Positions 9,240 to 17,678 are shown, numbered from the stretch's first letter. The stretch: 64,000 nt of DNA from Chitinophaga sp. GbtcB8 (GCF_019091455.1 NZ_JAGXJN010000025.1:55980-119979), one strand, 5' to 3'. A program made the numbers and translations. Notes: generated by a model from the sequence alone, not told the origin.

Positions 9240-9275
9240 TTGCTTACTTAGATAATATTAATCTTTTTATATACG

Positions 9276-9302
9276 GCCCCGGTATTCCCGGGGCTTTTTT
9301 TA
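9276..9302 (+). terminator. Rho-independent terminator
   Basis: Stem GCCCCGG (9276-9282) and CCGGGGC (9288-9294) with loop TATTC, followed by seven T residues. It ends the transcript of the dehydrogenase and small membrane protein genes. Confidence 0.9.
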
Positions 9303-9824
9303 TTACTCCTCCTGCAGCGCTGCCTGAGCGTACTGCAAGTTCTCCCCGTCAAAACAAACCAGTATCACCTGCTCAATGTTATCCTCCTGTGCTAAAAAGT
9401 CCCGGATGGTTTTCACCGCAATCTTTGCCGCCTGTGCTTTGGGAAAATGATAAATGCCGGTGCTGATGTTTGGGAAAGCAATGGTCTTTACGCTATTGTC
9501 CACGGCCAGCTGCAGGGAGCTGCGGTAACAGCTGGCCAGCTTTTCTGCCTCCTTTTTATGACCGCCATTCCATACCGGGCCTACGGTATGTATCACGTAC
9601 CTGGCCGGTAAGCGGCCGGCAGTGGTGATCACGGCTTCGCCGGTGGGGCAGCCTCCCTGCCGGGCTACTATCTTACGGCAATCCTCCAGTATGGCCGGGC
9701 CTCCGGCCCGGTGTATGGCCCCATCCACCCCGCCGCCGCCCATCAGGGAGGTATTGGCAGCATTCACAATGGCATCGGCTTCCACTTTGGTAATATCGCC
9801 CTGTATGGCAATGATCTTTGCCAT
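9303..9824 (-). CDS. Macrodomain protein, O-acetyl-ADP-ribose deacetylase type
   Basis: 173-residue single macrodomain of the MacroD/YmdB class, which binds ADP-ribose and removes acetyl or ADP-ribosyl groups. Diagnostic motifs: GDITKVEADAIVNAAN near the start (the ribose-contacting Asn), the glycine loop GGGGVDGAIHRAGG, and the second loop FPNISTGIYHFP. It starts just one base after the stop of the upstream NYN-domain gene, so the two are almost certainly translated from one message. The pairing suggests a role in RNA or nucleotide metabolism, but this is inference. Confidence 0.92.
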   Translation of the reverse strand: MAKIIAIQGDITKVEADAIVNAANTSLMGGGGVDGAIHRAGGPAILEDCRKIVARQGGCPTGEAVITTAGRLPARYVIHTVGPVWNGGHKKEAEKLASCYRSSLQLAVDNSVKTIAFPNISTGIYHFPKAQAAKIAVKTIRDFLAQEDNIEQVILVCFDGENLQYAQAALQEE

Positions 9825-9825
9825 A

Positions 9826-10605
9826 TTATTTCACTTTTACGTATACCAGCTTACCCATTTTCTTACCGCTGTCGCGGATGTCTATCTCAAACCGGTCAAT
9901 GCTTTTAATAAGCTGCACCAGCTTGTTAAAGCCATAGTTACGGGCATCAAAGTCCGGCTGTTTTTTCAACAGCAGGTTGCCCAGCTCTCCCAGGTAAGCC
10001 CAGCCATCTTCATCCGCAATATCATTAATGCTGGATGAAAGCAGCTTGATCACTTCCCGGCCAGCCTTGTTAATGGCTTTTGCCTTTGGTTTTGTTTTGC
10101 GCGTATTGCTTTTGGCTGCCGCGGTCTCCGTTTCGGTTTCGGTTTCTGCCTCGGCCTCCTGGTTTTGCCGTAATATTTCCAGGTAAATGAATTTATCACA
10201 GGCGGCCCGGAAGGCCGTTGGGGTTTTCATTTCGCCCAGGCCAAATACGCGCATACCGGCTTCCCGCAGGCGGGTGGCCAGCCGCGTAAAGTCGCTGTCG
10301 CTGCTTACCAGGCAAAACCCATCCACACGCCCGGTGTACAGGATGTCCATGGCATCAATGATCATGGCGGAATCCGTTGCATTTTTCCCTACCGTATAGC
10401 TGTATTGCTGTACAGGGTTAATGGCATTTTCCAGCAGTACGGTTTTCCAGCCCGTAAGGTGAGGTTTGGTCCAGTCGCCATAAATTCTTTTGAAGGTAGG
10501 ATTGCCGTATTTGGCTATTTCCTCCAGCATGGCTTTTATGTTGGAATGGGGAATGTTGTCAGCGTCTATTAATACGGCAAGCCGCAGCTCTGTATTACTA
10601 TCCAT
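9826..10605 (-). CDS. NYN-domain ribonuclease-like protein with C-terminal LOTUS (OST-HTH) domain
   Basis: 259-residue protein. Residues about 8-150 form a NYN/LabA-like PIN-fold nuclease domain: acidic residues appear in LIDADNIPH (Asp14, Asp16), in SAMIIDAMDIL and in VSSDSDF. A charged low-complexity linker with alternating Glu and Thr (about 155-180) leads to a C-terminal OST-HTH/LOTUS domain (GREVIKLLSSS ... GWAYLGELGNLL ... YGFNKLVQLIKS), an RNA-binding winged helix. This architecture is known in bacteria and is thought to act on RNA. It is the first gene of a two-gene unit with the macrodomain gene. Confidence 0.87.
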   Translation of the reverse strand: MDSNTELRLAVLIDADNIPHSNIKAMLEEIAKYGNPTFKRIYGDWTKPHLTGWKTVLLENAINPVQQYSYTVGKNATDSAMIIDAMDILYTGRVDGFCLVSSDSDFTRLATRLREAGMRVFGLGEMKTPTAFRAACDKFIYLEILRQNQEAEAETETETETAAAKSNTRKTKPKAKAINKAGREVIKLLSSSINDIADEDGWAYLGELGNLLLKKQPDFDARNYGFNKLVQLIKSIDRFEIDIRDSGKKMGKLVYVKVK

Positions 10606-10673
10606 AAGCCTGGGGGTTTAGTTGCGTAATATTACAAAAGATCTGCGGCCTGCCGTTATTTTATAGTAGTGCA

Positions 10674-11189
10674 TTATTTCAGGTAAGAGCGGATCATCCA
10701 TGCGGTTTTTTCATGACTGGTCAGCAGGCCGGTCAGGAAATCGCTGGTGCCTTTGTCTTTGTATTTTTCGTCCAGCTCGTCTATTAAACGGCGCAGGTTA
10801 CGGATAATGGTTTCATGATCGTCCAGCAGGTTGCCCAGCTGTACCTGCTGATCATTGGTGTACTCCTGTTCTACCAGGCTGGTAAGCTTCAGGAAGTCGC
10901 TCAGGCGGCCTTCTGCGTAATGGCCCAGGGCGCGTATGCGTTCTGCCATTTCATCGATCGCCTCTGCCAGCTCTTCATACTGGTTCTCGTAAAACTTATG
11001 CATCTCCATAAAGTTGGAACCTTCAATGTTCCAATGGTAGTTGCGGGTTTTGGTGTATAACACCATCAGGTCTGCCAGGCATTTATTTAACTCCAGGGCT
11101 ATTGCCTGTAAGTTCTTTTCTGAAATGCCGATGTTTGCTTTCATCTCTTTGTGTTTTTCTGTTGTTGCTTTTGCGGTCATTGTTGTCAT
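10674..11189 (-). CDS. dps: Dps-family ferritin-like DNA protection protein
   Basis: 171-residue Dps/MrgA-type protein that stores iron and protects DNA in starvation and oxidative stress. The ferroxidase-site pattern is visible: His in YHWNIEG, then H/E/D residues in MEMHKFYENQYEELAEAIDEMAERI. The N-terminal extension of about 16 residues (MTTMTAKATTEKHKE) is Thr/Lys-rich, as in Dps proteins that touch DNA. Possible starts are 11189, 11180 and 11144; the first is annotated because the basic tail makes sense functionally. It is convergent with no neighbour and divergent from the MFS gene. Confidence 0.9.
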   Translation of the reverse strand: MTTMTAKATTEKHKEMKANIGISEKNLQAIALELNKCLADLMVLYTKTRNYHWNIEGSNFMEMHKFYENQYEELAEAIDEMAERIRALGHYAEGRLSDFLKLTSLVEQEYTNDQQVQLGNLLDDHETIIRNLRRLIDELDEKYKDKGTSDFLTGLLTSHEKTAWMIRSYLK

Positions 11190-11302
11190 AGTTAATATTT
11201 TAGGTGGTTAAACAAGACGTGCCCTGAAAAATCCTACTAAAATAGTAGGCAGTGGTGTCGGTTACTTCGCTATTTTTGTGCCATACTTCCTAATTTTGTG
11301 GT

Positions 11303-12532
11303 ATGGAACAGTCGTCGGGGAGAATGTACACTTTGCATTTCGTTCTACTTTGCCTCAGTAATGCAGTATTCTCCGCTAGTTACAATATGTTGATCCCTGA
11401 GCTGCCGGCCTATCTTACCAGTATGGGCGGCGCGGATTACAAAGGTTATATCCTGGCATTATTTACCTTAATGGCAGGTCTTTCCCGTCCTTTTAGCGGC
11501 AAATTGACAGATAAGATAGGCCGCGTTCCTGTAATGATCTTCGGCTCTGTTGTATGTGTAATTTGCAGCCTGTTATATCCGCTGATAAGTTCTGTAGGTG
11601 CGTTCCTGCTGTTACGTTTCTTTCATGGTTTCTCCACGGGTTTTAAACCTACCGGTACCTCCGCTTACATCTCCGACCTGGTGCCTAATAACCGGCGTGC
11701 AGAGGCAATGGGTATGGTAGGGCTGTTTAGCACCATTGGCCTGGCTTTAGGCCCTGCCATTGGCGGTTTTATTGCTGCCCGCTGGAATATTTATGTAATG
11801 TTCCAGGTGTCTGCCGTATTTGCGTTACTGTCTGTCGTAATACTGATCGGCGGTCTTAAAGAAACCCTGCCTAAAGCCAGCCGGCAACGTTTCAGCCCTT
11901 CACTGCTGAAAATATCCCGTAACGAAATATTTGAGCCGCTGGTGCTGGCGCCGGTGATCGTTACCTTTTTCTGTTTCCTAAGTTACGGTGCTTTACTCAC
12001 AATTATTCCTGATTTTAGTCAATACCTGGGTATTCATAACAAAGGCTTGTTCTTTACCTTTTTTACCGGCGCATCTATCGGTATCCGTTTGCTGGCCGGT
12101 AAGGTATCGGATAAATACGGCCGCTTACCCGTGCTTAAAATATCTACGGCTACCATGGCCATAGCGCTGTTTATGCTGTCCATGGCCACCACGCCGTATT
12201 TGATGATGGTGGCGGCAATCATATACGGTGTTTCCGTAGGGTTAAACTCTCCCGCCGTTACTGCCTGGACGGTTGACCTGGGCGATCCCGCCTACCGAGG
12301 CCGCGCGCTGGCTACCATGTACATTGCCATGGAAGCCGGTATTGGTTTGGGCGCTTATTTATCTGCCTATATCTATCATAACAACGCGTCCTATTTTCCC
12401 CTGGCCTTTGGTATAATGGGCGTGGGCTGCCTGGTAGCGCTTGTGTACATGATGCTGATCTACGACAACCGCCGCCTGAAAGTTATGTGGAGACTGGTGC
12501 ATATGAAAGCACCTTTCAGGAGATGGCTTTGA
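11303..12532 (+). CDS. MFS transporter
   Basis: 409-residue major facilitator with 12 predicted membrane helices. The MFS signature between helices 2 and 3 is present (GKLTDKIGRVPVMIFGS), and its counterpart in the second half appears as GKVSDKYGRLPVLKIST. It looks like a drug or sugar efflux carrier; the substrate cannot be read from sequence. A Bacteroidota-type -7 element TATTTTTG lies at 11271-11278, 24 bases before the start, but no clear -33 element was found. A perfect terminator hairpin follows. Confidence 0.88.
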   Translation: MEQSSGRMYTLHFVLLCLSNAVFSASYNMLIPELPAYLTSMGGADYKGYILALFTLMAGLSRPFSGKLTDKIGRVPVMIFGSVVCVICSLLYPLISSVGAFLLLRFFHGFSTGFKPTGTSAYISDLVPNNRRAEAMGMVGLFSTIGLALGPAIGGFIAARWNIYVMFQVSAVFALLSVVILIGGLKETLPKASRQRFSPSLLKISRNEIFEPLVLAPVIVTFFCFLSYGALLTIIPDFSQYLGIHNKGLFFTFFTGASIGIRLLAGKVSDKYGRLPVLKISTATMAIALFMLSMATTPYLMMVAAIIYGVSVGLNSPAVTAWTVDLGDPAYRGRALATMYIAMEAGIGLGAYLSAYIYHNNASYFPLAFGIMGVGCLVALVYMMLIYDNRRLKVMWRLVHMKAPFRRWL

Positions 12533-12574
12533 GAGCGGAAAGCATAAAGCAAACTACATTATCTGCTATAAAGT

Positions 12575-12606
12575 AAAACGCCTGACGAATGTTCGTCAGG
12601 CGTTTT
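12575..12606. terminator. Bidirectional terminator between the MFS gene and kdnB
   Basis: A 15-base perfect stem, AAAACGCCTGACGAA (12575-12589) with TTCGTCAGGCGTTTT (12592-12606), separated by TG. It has A residues on one side and T residues on the other, so it works for both convergent transcripts. An outer imperfect inverted repeat (12535-12550 and 12659-12674) brackets it. Confidence 0.92.
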
Positions 12607-12683
12607 GCTTATGTTATGTTTATCTTATCGCGTACAACAATCCTCCACTTTGCTTTCTGCTTTATGCTTTGCGCTTTATGCTC

Positions 12684-13760
12684 TTACAATCGCGCATACA
12701 AAGCCCTTAGCCTTTCCCTCGTCATCTGCTGCTGCCAATCCTTACCCAGCGCATTTTCCCACAAAGGCGCCAGGCCTAAGGATACATCTATCATCTTATC
12801 CACATCAGCAGCGCTCATGCCTTTGGTAATGTTTTGAGGAATAGTTACGTTATGGCGCTGCACCATCTCCTTAAACTCTTTTACCCCCTGCGGGTAAAAC
12901 TCTTCCAGCTTATCAAACACAATACAGTTACCAACACCATGGTGGGTACCCAGCACGTAGCTAAGGCCGTAGCTTACCGCATGCGCCACACCTACCTGTG
13001 AGTAGGCAATGCTCATACCGCCGGCATAAGAGGCCATCATCAGCTTTTCATCTGCATCATCATCCCAGTGTGGTTTTTTCAGGAATATTTCCCGGCACAG
13101 CTCCAGCGCCTTTTCGCCATAGGAGCGGCTAAAGGCGTTCAGGTAAGTACCTTCCAGTGATTCTACGCAATGTATATAACAATCCATAGCAGTATAGAAC
13201 CGCTGGTTAATGGGTGCATCTTTTATTAGCTCGGGGTCCAGTACAATCTGGTCAAATGGCGTATAGTCAGAGTTCATGCCCAGCTTGCGGGTAGGGCCGG
13301 TGAGCACCGTAGTACGGCTTACTTCTGCACCGGTGCCGGAAAGCGTGGGTATGCCGGCTTTGTACACACCGGGCTGTTTTACCAGGTCCCAACCCTGGTA
13401 GTCGGCAGAGGAGCCGGGGTTGGTCATCATCAGGCTTACTGCTTTGGCCATGTCCATGGTGGAGCCGCCGCCAATACCAATAATACCGGATACCTGCCCG
13501 AATGCTGCTTTCAGCTCATCGCGCAGCTGGTCCACATACTTCGTCTTAGGCTCATGCGTTACATCTATGAATACTATCTTATCCTTGCCCTGCAAAGGTA
13601 TACGGCCGGTAAACGCCGGTTTATCCTTAAAGAACTGATCCACGAAAAAGATCATAGGAGCATCACCCTTGCGCTGCGGCGCCAGTATTTCATCTAACTG
13701 GTTAAACGCACCCCGGCCGAATATTACATAACCTACCAGCTTAAAATTTCTGAATTTCAT
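12684..13760 (-). CDS. kdnB: 3-deoxy-manno-octulosonate 8-oxidase (iron-type alcohol dehydrogenase)
   Basis: 358-residue member of the iron-containing alcohol dehydrogenase family. The N-terminus (MKFRNFKLVGYVIFGRGAFNQL) closely resembles Shewanella KdnB, which oxidises C8 of Kdo to the aldehyde before amination. NAD motif GIGGGSTMDMAKA is near 97-109, and metal-binding His residues lie in VAHAVSYGLS and GTHHGVGN. It is the last gene of the kdnA-kdsB-kdnB operon, 70 bases after kdsB, and its neighbours make the KdnB assignment much stronger than a generic dehydrogenase call. It ends facing a bidirectional terminator. Confidence 0.88.
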   Translation of the reverse strand: MKFRNFKLVGYVIFGRGAFNQLDEILAPQRKGDAPMIFFVDQFFKDKPAFTGRIPLQGKDKIVFIDVTHEPKTKYVDQLRDELKAAFGQVSGIIGIGGGSTMDMAKAVSLMMTNPGSSADYQGWDLVKQPGVYKAGIPTLSGTGAEVSRTTVLTGPTRKLGMNSDYTPFDQIVLDPELIKDAPINQRFYTAMDCYIHCVESLEGTYLNAFSRSYGEKALELCREIFLKKPHWDDDADEKLMMASYAGGMSIAYSQVGVAHAVSYGLSYVLGTHHGVGNCIVFDKLEEFYPQGVKEFKEMVQRHNVTIPQNITKGMSAADVDKMIDVSLGLAPLWENALGKDWQQQMTRERLRALYARL

Positions 13761-13830
13761 ACCTTACTTATTATTACGTACAAACCCCAACTCCACCAAT
13801 CACTATTAATTATTCATTCTTCATTATTAA

Positions 13831-14556
13831 TTACAACAGCTTCGCCGCTTTCTCCAGGTCCTCCGGTGTATCTATTTCCACACCCATATACTCCGTTACC
13901 ACCATTTTCATGGGAATACCGTTTTCCAGGTAGCGCAGGCATTCTATTTTTTCTGCTGCTTCCAGCGGGCTTACCGGCAGCTGGGTAAATTCCAGCAGGG
14001 TTTGTTTACGGAAAGCGTAAATGCCAATATGCTCGTAATAAATGCTTTTCACCTGTTTATCGCGCGGGTAGGGTATTACAGAGCGGGAAAAGAACAGTGC
14101 ATTGAATTGCTTGTCCACCGCCACTTTCACATAGTTAGGATCTTCAATGGAGCTCCAGTCTTTCAGCTCCTGCATCAGGGATGCTACCTGTACCTGTTTG
14201 CCGGCTTCACCTTCAAAAACCTTTAATAGTTTTTCCAGCGGCGCCTTTTGGGTAAAGGGTTCATCGCCCTGTACATTCACTACAATATCCACGTCCATGC
14301 CGGTTACGGCTTCGGCTATACGGTCTGTACCGCATTCATGCTCTTTTTTACTCATTACAGCTTTGCCGCCATTGCCGGTAATTTCCCGGTATATCACATC
14401 GCTGTCCGTTACCACCATTACCTCGTCAAACACACCGGTATTCACGGTAGATTCATAGGTGCGCAGTATTACAGACTTCTCTCCCAGCTTTGCCATTAGC
14501 TTACCGGGAAAACGGGTGGCCCCGTAACGCGCAGGTATTAAAGCAATACTTTTCAT
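13831..14556 (-). CDS. kdsB: 3-deoxy-manno-octulosonate (or 8-amino-Kdo) cytidylyltransferase
   Basis: 241-residue CMP-Kdo synthetase. The nucleotide-binding start IPARYGATRFPGKLM, then HECGTDRIAEA, VNVQGDEPF and the final GVEIDTPEDLEKA are all family hallmarks. It links the sugar to CMP for transfer to lipid A. It sits between kdnA and kdnB, only 7 bases after kdnA, so the likely substrate is 8-amino-3,8-dideoxy-Kdo, as shown for the Shewanella enzyme of the same gene cluster. Ordinary Kdo could also be used; sequence does not settle this. Confidence 0.92.
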   Translation of the reverse strand: MKSIALIPARYGATRFPGKLMAKLGEKSVILRTYESTVNTGVFDEVMVVTDSDVIYREITGNGGKAVMSKKEHECGTDRIAEAVTGMDVDIVVNVQGDEPFTQKAPLEKLLKVFEGEAGKQVQVASLMQELKDWSSIEDPNYVKVAVDKQFNALFFSRSVIPYPRDKQVKSIYYEHIGIYAFRKQTLLEFTQLPVSPLEAAEKIECLRYLENGIPMKMVVTEYMGVEIDTPEDLEKAAKLL

Positions 14557-14563
14557 AGTTGAA

Positions 14564-15754
14564 TTATAATGCGCTCCTTACAGCTTTCACCAGCTTATCT
14601 GCTCTTTCTTTTATTTCGCTTTCGCTCCAGCCCAGGTTAATGGGGGTGCAGATGCAGCGGCTGATAATAGCGTCAGATACCGGGAACTGTTTGATCTTAT
14701 ATAATTCCAGCGCCTGTTGCAGGCCCGGTGCAAAGTGATTTAAGGTAGCGCTTTGCTTAAAATGTTCCCAGTTGCGGATGTAGTGCCAGTTATTATCAAA
14801 CCAGTAAAAAGCAGCCAGGCCAGCGGCTTTCATGGCAGCGGCAGCAGCGCGGGCCTGGTTTTCTTCCGGCAGGAAAAAGCCCAGGAAAGTAGCGCTGTCA
14901 CCCGCTTCATCCGGCAGGCGGCGGAAGCTTACCTCCGGTATGCTTGCCAAAGCGTCTTTAAATATTTTCTTGGTGCTGCGTTGTATGGCCAGGAATTTAT
15001 CCAGCTTGCGCACCTGCGCCAGCCCTACGGCTGCATGCAGCTCGGAGATACGGAAGTTCTGCCCCATATACGGATGCAGGTCTGCTCCGCGGTCCGCACC
15101 CAGGTGGTCATGCCCATGGTCGGAGTAGGCATCGCATTTCAGGTACAGATCTTTATCATTGGTTACCACGGCGCCGCCTTCGGCACAGGTAACGGTTTTT
15201 ACAAAGTCGAAAGAAAAAATGCCGGCATGCCCTATAGATCCCAGGGCTTTGCCTTTATAGCTGGCGCCAAAGCTTTGGGCGGCATCTTCCAGCAGTATCA
15301 GGTTATTCTTTTCGCAAATGGCTTTGAGCGCATCCAGGTCGGCCATGGCGCCGCACATGTGCACGGGCATAATTACTTTGGTGCGCGGTGTAATGGCGGC
15401 TTCTACTGCACGGGGATCCAGGGTAAGGGTATCATCCACATCCACCAGCACCGGGGTAGCCCCTACAGAAAAGATACTTTCAAAGCTGGCTACAAAGGTG
15501 AAAGTAGGCATAATCACCTCATCACCGGCGCCTACTCCCAATGCTGCCAGCGCAGTAGTAAGGGCAGTGGTACCGCTGGAGGTAAGCTGCGTATAAGGTA
15601 CATTCAGCTTGCTGCTGATTGCCTGTTCCAGTTCTTTCGCTTTCCAGATGCCTTTACGGGGACCATCAAACCCGTAACGCATAAAAATGCCGGTTTCCAA
15701 AACATCGTTTACCTCTTTCCTCTCCTCGGCGCCAAATAATTCAAATCCTGGCAT
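14564..15754 (-). CDS. kdnA: 8-amino-3,8-dideoxy-manno-octulosonate aminotransferase (DegT/DnrJ/EryC1 family)
   Basis: 396-residue PLP-dependent sugar aminotransferase. The opening MPGFELFGAEERKEVNDVLE matches the characteristic start of KdnA. The PLP lysine is Lys186 in SFDFVKTVTCAEGG; other family motifs are SSGTTALTTAL (59-69), LLEDAAQSFG (154-163) and DHGHDHLG. The enzyme aminates the C8 aldehyde made by KdnB using glutamate as donor. It is the first gene of the operon with kdsB and kdnB, and a promoter -7 element lies about 50 bases upstream. Confidence 0.9.
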   Translation of the reverse strand: MPGFELFGAEERKEVNDVLETGIFMRYGFDGPRKGIWKAKELEQAISSKLNVPYTQLTSSGTTALTTALAALGVGAGDEVIMPTFTFVASFESIFSVGATPVLVDVDDTLTLDPRAVEAAITPRTKVIMPVHMCGAMADLDALKAICEKNNLILLEDAAQSFGASYKGKALGSIGHAGIFSFDFVKTVTCAEGGAVVTNDKDLYLKCDAYSDHGHDHLGADRGADLHPYMGQNFRISELHAAVGLAQVRKLDKFLAIQRSTKKIFKDALASIPEVSFRRLPDEAGDSATFLGFFLPEENQARAAAAAMKAAGLAAFYWFDNNWHYIRNWEHFKQSATLNHFAPGLQQALELYKIKQFPVSDAIISRCICTPINLGWSESEIKERADKLVKAVRSAL

Positions 15755-15805
15755 AAGCTATTGATTTTAACGTGTTGATAAAGCTATTTTTGTTGATCGT
15801 GCTTG

Positions 15806-15813
15806 CAAAGGTA
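15806..15813 (-). promoter_or_regulatory. Candidate -7 promoter element of the kdn operon
   Basis: On the minus strand this reads TACCTTTG, a full match to the Bacteroidota -7 consensus TAnnTTTG, 52 bases before the kdnA start. No convincing -33 element was seen at the usual distance. Confidence 0.5.
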
Positions 15814-15870
15814 GCATAATCATACTTGCCTCCTAGCTAAAAACTGTTTATCTTTTATTAAAAATTCAAC

Positions 15871-16305
15871 ATGCGTTTCCTCCTGTATGCTACCCTTTTG
15901 ACGGTGTGGGCCCTGCTGCCTTGCTCTCCTATTAACGCTCAAACACCGGAAGCCGCTATCCGGCAGCTGATGCAGCAGCAAACCGATGCCTGGAACAAGG
16001 GCAACATCCCGGTTTTTATGCAAACCTACTGGCAGTCAGATTCTTTGCTGTTCATTGGCAAAAATGGCATTACCAAAGGCTGGCAGGCTACCCTGGACCG
16101 TTATAAAAAATCGTACCCCGATACGGCCGCAATGGGCCAGCTGCACTTTAATTTACTGGAATTTAAACAATTAACGCCGGAGCTTTACTTCCTGGTAGGT
16201 CAGTGGCACCTGCAACGCAGTGTAAGTAACCTACAGGGGCATTTTACTCTGCTGATCCGGAAAATGAATGGCGCCTGGAAGATCATTGCAGATCATAGTA
16301 GTTAA
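15871..16305 (+). CDS. Secreted DUF4440/SnoaL-like protein
   Basis: 144-residue protein with a signal peptide (cleavage after INAQ, residue 24). The mature part is an NTF2-fold domain of the DUF4440 type: AAIRQLMQQQTDAWNKGNIPVFMQTYW, then GITKGWQATLDRYKKSYP and a closing FTLLIRKMNGAWKIIADHSS. Such domains form a small cone-shaped cavity; roles in this family are largely unknown. It is divergent from the kdn operon and probably monocistronic. Confidence 0.82.
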   Translation: MRFLLYATLLTVWALLPCSPINAQTPEAAIRQLMQQQTDAWNKGNIPVFMQTYWQSDSLLFIGKNGITKGWQATLDRYKKSYPDTAAMGQLHFNLLEFKQLTPELYFLVGQWHLQRSVSNLQGHFTLLIRKMNGAWKIIADHSS

Positions 16306-16452
16306 GAACTTCCCTAAAAAAGAAAACCATCCCAGGAATGGGACGGCCTGCTATACACCACAACATTAAAGAAGAACTATGACTAAACACTGTTCCCTAA
16401 ATAGTTAAAAATGTTGACGGGAGTTTCCAATTTTATTGATCGATATGGTGAG

Positions 16453-16650
16453 TCAAGTGTTATCTTTTCTTCTCTCCTCACTATCTCTCACCGCCTTATT
16501 CTCTTTAGTAGGTTTTTCCGACAATTCTGCCCGCAGCGGATTAGTGCGCGTATCAGCCTTGCTGGTTTTTAATATCTCTGCCGGCTTTTTAGAATGGTCT
16601 ACTTTCGTATCCGTATTCTTTTTGTCCGATGTGTTTTTCTGTTGCGACAT
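16453..16650 (-). CDS. Small hydrophilic hypothetical protein (possible)
   Basis: 65-residue frame starting MSQQKNTSDKKNTDTK, very rich in Lys, Asp, Glu, Ser and Thr and without hydrophobic stretches, hence probably disordered. Such composition is typical of small stress-related proteins and is not what a random frame gives. The opposite strand holds an overlapping hydrophobic frame (16436-16684) that looks like its shadow. It lies in a spacer of about 630 bases that otherwise contains nothing recognisable, next to CsbD-like and DUF2383 genes. No clear ribosome site was found. Confidence 0.45.
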   Translation of the reverse strand: MSQQKNTSDKKNTDTKVDHSKKPAEILKTSKADTRTNPLRAELSEKPTKENKAVRDSEERRKDNT

Positions 16651-16939
16651 AGGCTCTACTGTTTTATGTCAGGTAAAGGAGTAAGTAACAAAGTTTATTC
16701 CATTCATGTAACCCCGCAGCCACAGGCACTTATAACCCTTAATATGATGAATGGATTCCACAACCTGTGCGGCAGCGTTCCCCAAGTAGTGGGTTCAAAA
16801 TCGTTGGCCGTATGCTGTCACTCGATTGCAGTAGCCACTTTTGCCCTTGATAACCAGCTCTTAATGAGCAGGCACAGAAATTGAAAAGTCTTTTTTCTCA
16901 TTCCCCTATTTATTTTTTAAAAATTTAAAGCTGTTGTTT

Positions 16940-17149
16940 ATGAAGATCCAGTTGCACAACTGGTGGGAGCTGAAGAAGAGATTGCAAAAACGTTACTCCC
17001 ACCTTTCAGAAGAAGACCTCACTTATGAGTATGGCAAAGAACAGGAACTGATTGTACGCCTGCAGAAAAAAACCGGCACCTCGCATGACGATATGGTGCG
17101 CATCATCAAAAGTTTTCAGGTAGCATATTTGCAGCATGAGCTATTGTAG
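16940..17149 (+). CDS. CsbD-like general stress protein
   Basis: 69-residue protein with the CsbD pattern: a WWELKKRLQKRYSHLSEEDLTYEYGKEQELIVRLQKK core like the family's W..K...K..W..LTDDDL..I.GK...L. CsbD proteins are small, charged, stress-induced and of unknown mechanism. An in-frame TTG two codons earlier (16934) was rejected in favour of the ATG at 16940. The next gene, 38 bases downstream, is a DUF2383 protein that is also linked to stress, so the two may form an operon. Confidence 0.75.
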   Translation: MKIQLHNWWELKKRLQKRYSHLSEEDLTYEYGKEQELIVRLQKKTGTSHDDMVRIIKSFQVAYLQHELL

Positions 17150-17187
17150 ATCGTGACAACATTTATGCACCTTTTAAAATGTGAGTT

Positions 17188-17649
17188 ATGATAATGTACA
17201 CAGATCTTGTTAGTACGCTGAACGACCTTGTACGGGTGAACAACGACCGATCGGCAGGTTATGCTACAGCGGCAGGGCAAACAGATGAACCGGGATTACA
17301 GCACATTTTTCAATCCATGGCCGACCAAAGCCGGGAATACGCTTTTGAGCTGAACCGGCTGCTGAAGGGCATGGGCGGTGAAGAAGAAGCGGACACCAGC
17401 CTGGGTGGCGATCTATACCGCACCTGGATGGATCTGAAGGCCGACTTCACTGCAAATAGTGATACCAGTATCCTGGCCTCCTGTGAATATGGGGAGGATG
17501 TTACGTTGCGGGTGTATAACATGGCGCTGACCAATGAAATTGAGATACCGCAGCATGTGCTGGATGTGATCACCCGCCAGTATGGCGAATTAAAACTGTC
17601 GCACGACAGGATTAAAAAACACCGTGATCTTAATAAAGCAATTAAATAA
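17188..17649 (+). CDS. DUF2383 / PA2169-family four-helix-bundle protein
   Basis: 153-residue ferritin-like helical protein of the PA2169 family. The N-terminal helix (LVSTLNDLVRVNNDRSAGYATAA) and the second helix (HIFQSMADQSREYAFELNRLL) match the family layout, followed by GGEEEADTSLGGDLYRTWMDLKA. No function is established; related proteins are seen in stress and stationary-phase gene sets. It follows the CsbD-like gene and is ended by a good terminator. Confidence 0.85.
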   Translation: MIMYTDLVSTLNDLVRVNNDRSAGYATAAGQTDEPGLQHIFQSMADQSREYAFELNRLLKGMGGEEEADTSLGGDLYRTWMDLKADFTANSDTSILASCEYGEDVTLRVYNMALTNEIEIPQHVLDVITRQYGELKLSHDRIKKHRDLNKAIK

Positions 17650-17678
17650 TTTTAGCATCTGAGTTAACCCTTTGACAG

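Noticed and set aside
11291..11298. TAATTTTG as promoter of the MFS gene
   Set aside because: It is only four bases from the start codon; the TATTTTTG at 11271-11278 is better placed.
16331..16344. TCCCAGGAATGGGA hairpin after the DUF4440 gene as a terminator
   Set aside because: Only a five-base stem and no T run follows.
16436..16684. 82-residue hydrophobic plus-strand frame
   Set aside because: It is the reverse complement of the Lys/Asp-rich 65-residue frame, which has the more natural composition; Phe/Leu/Ser-rich shadows are expected there.
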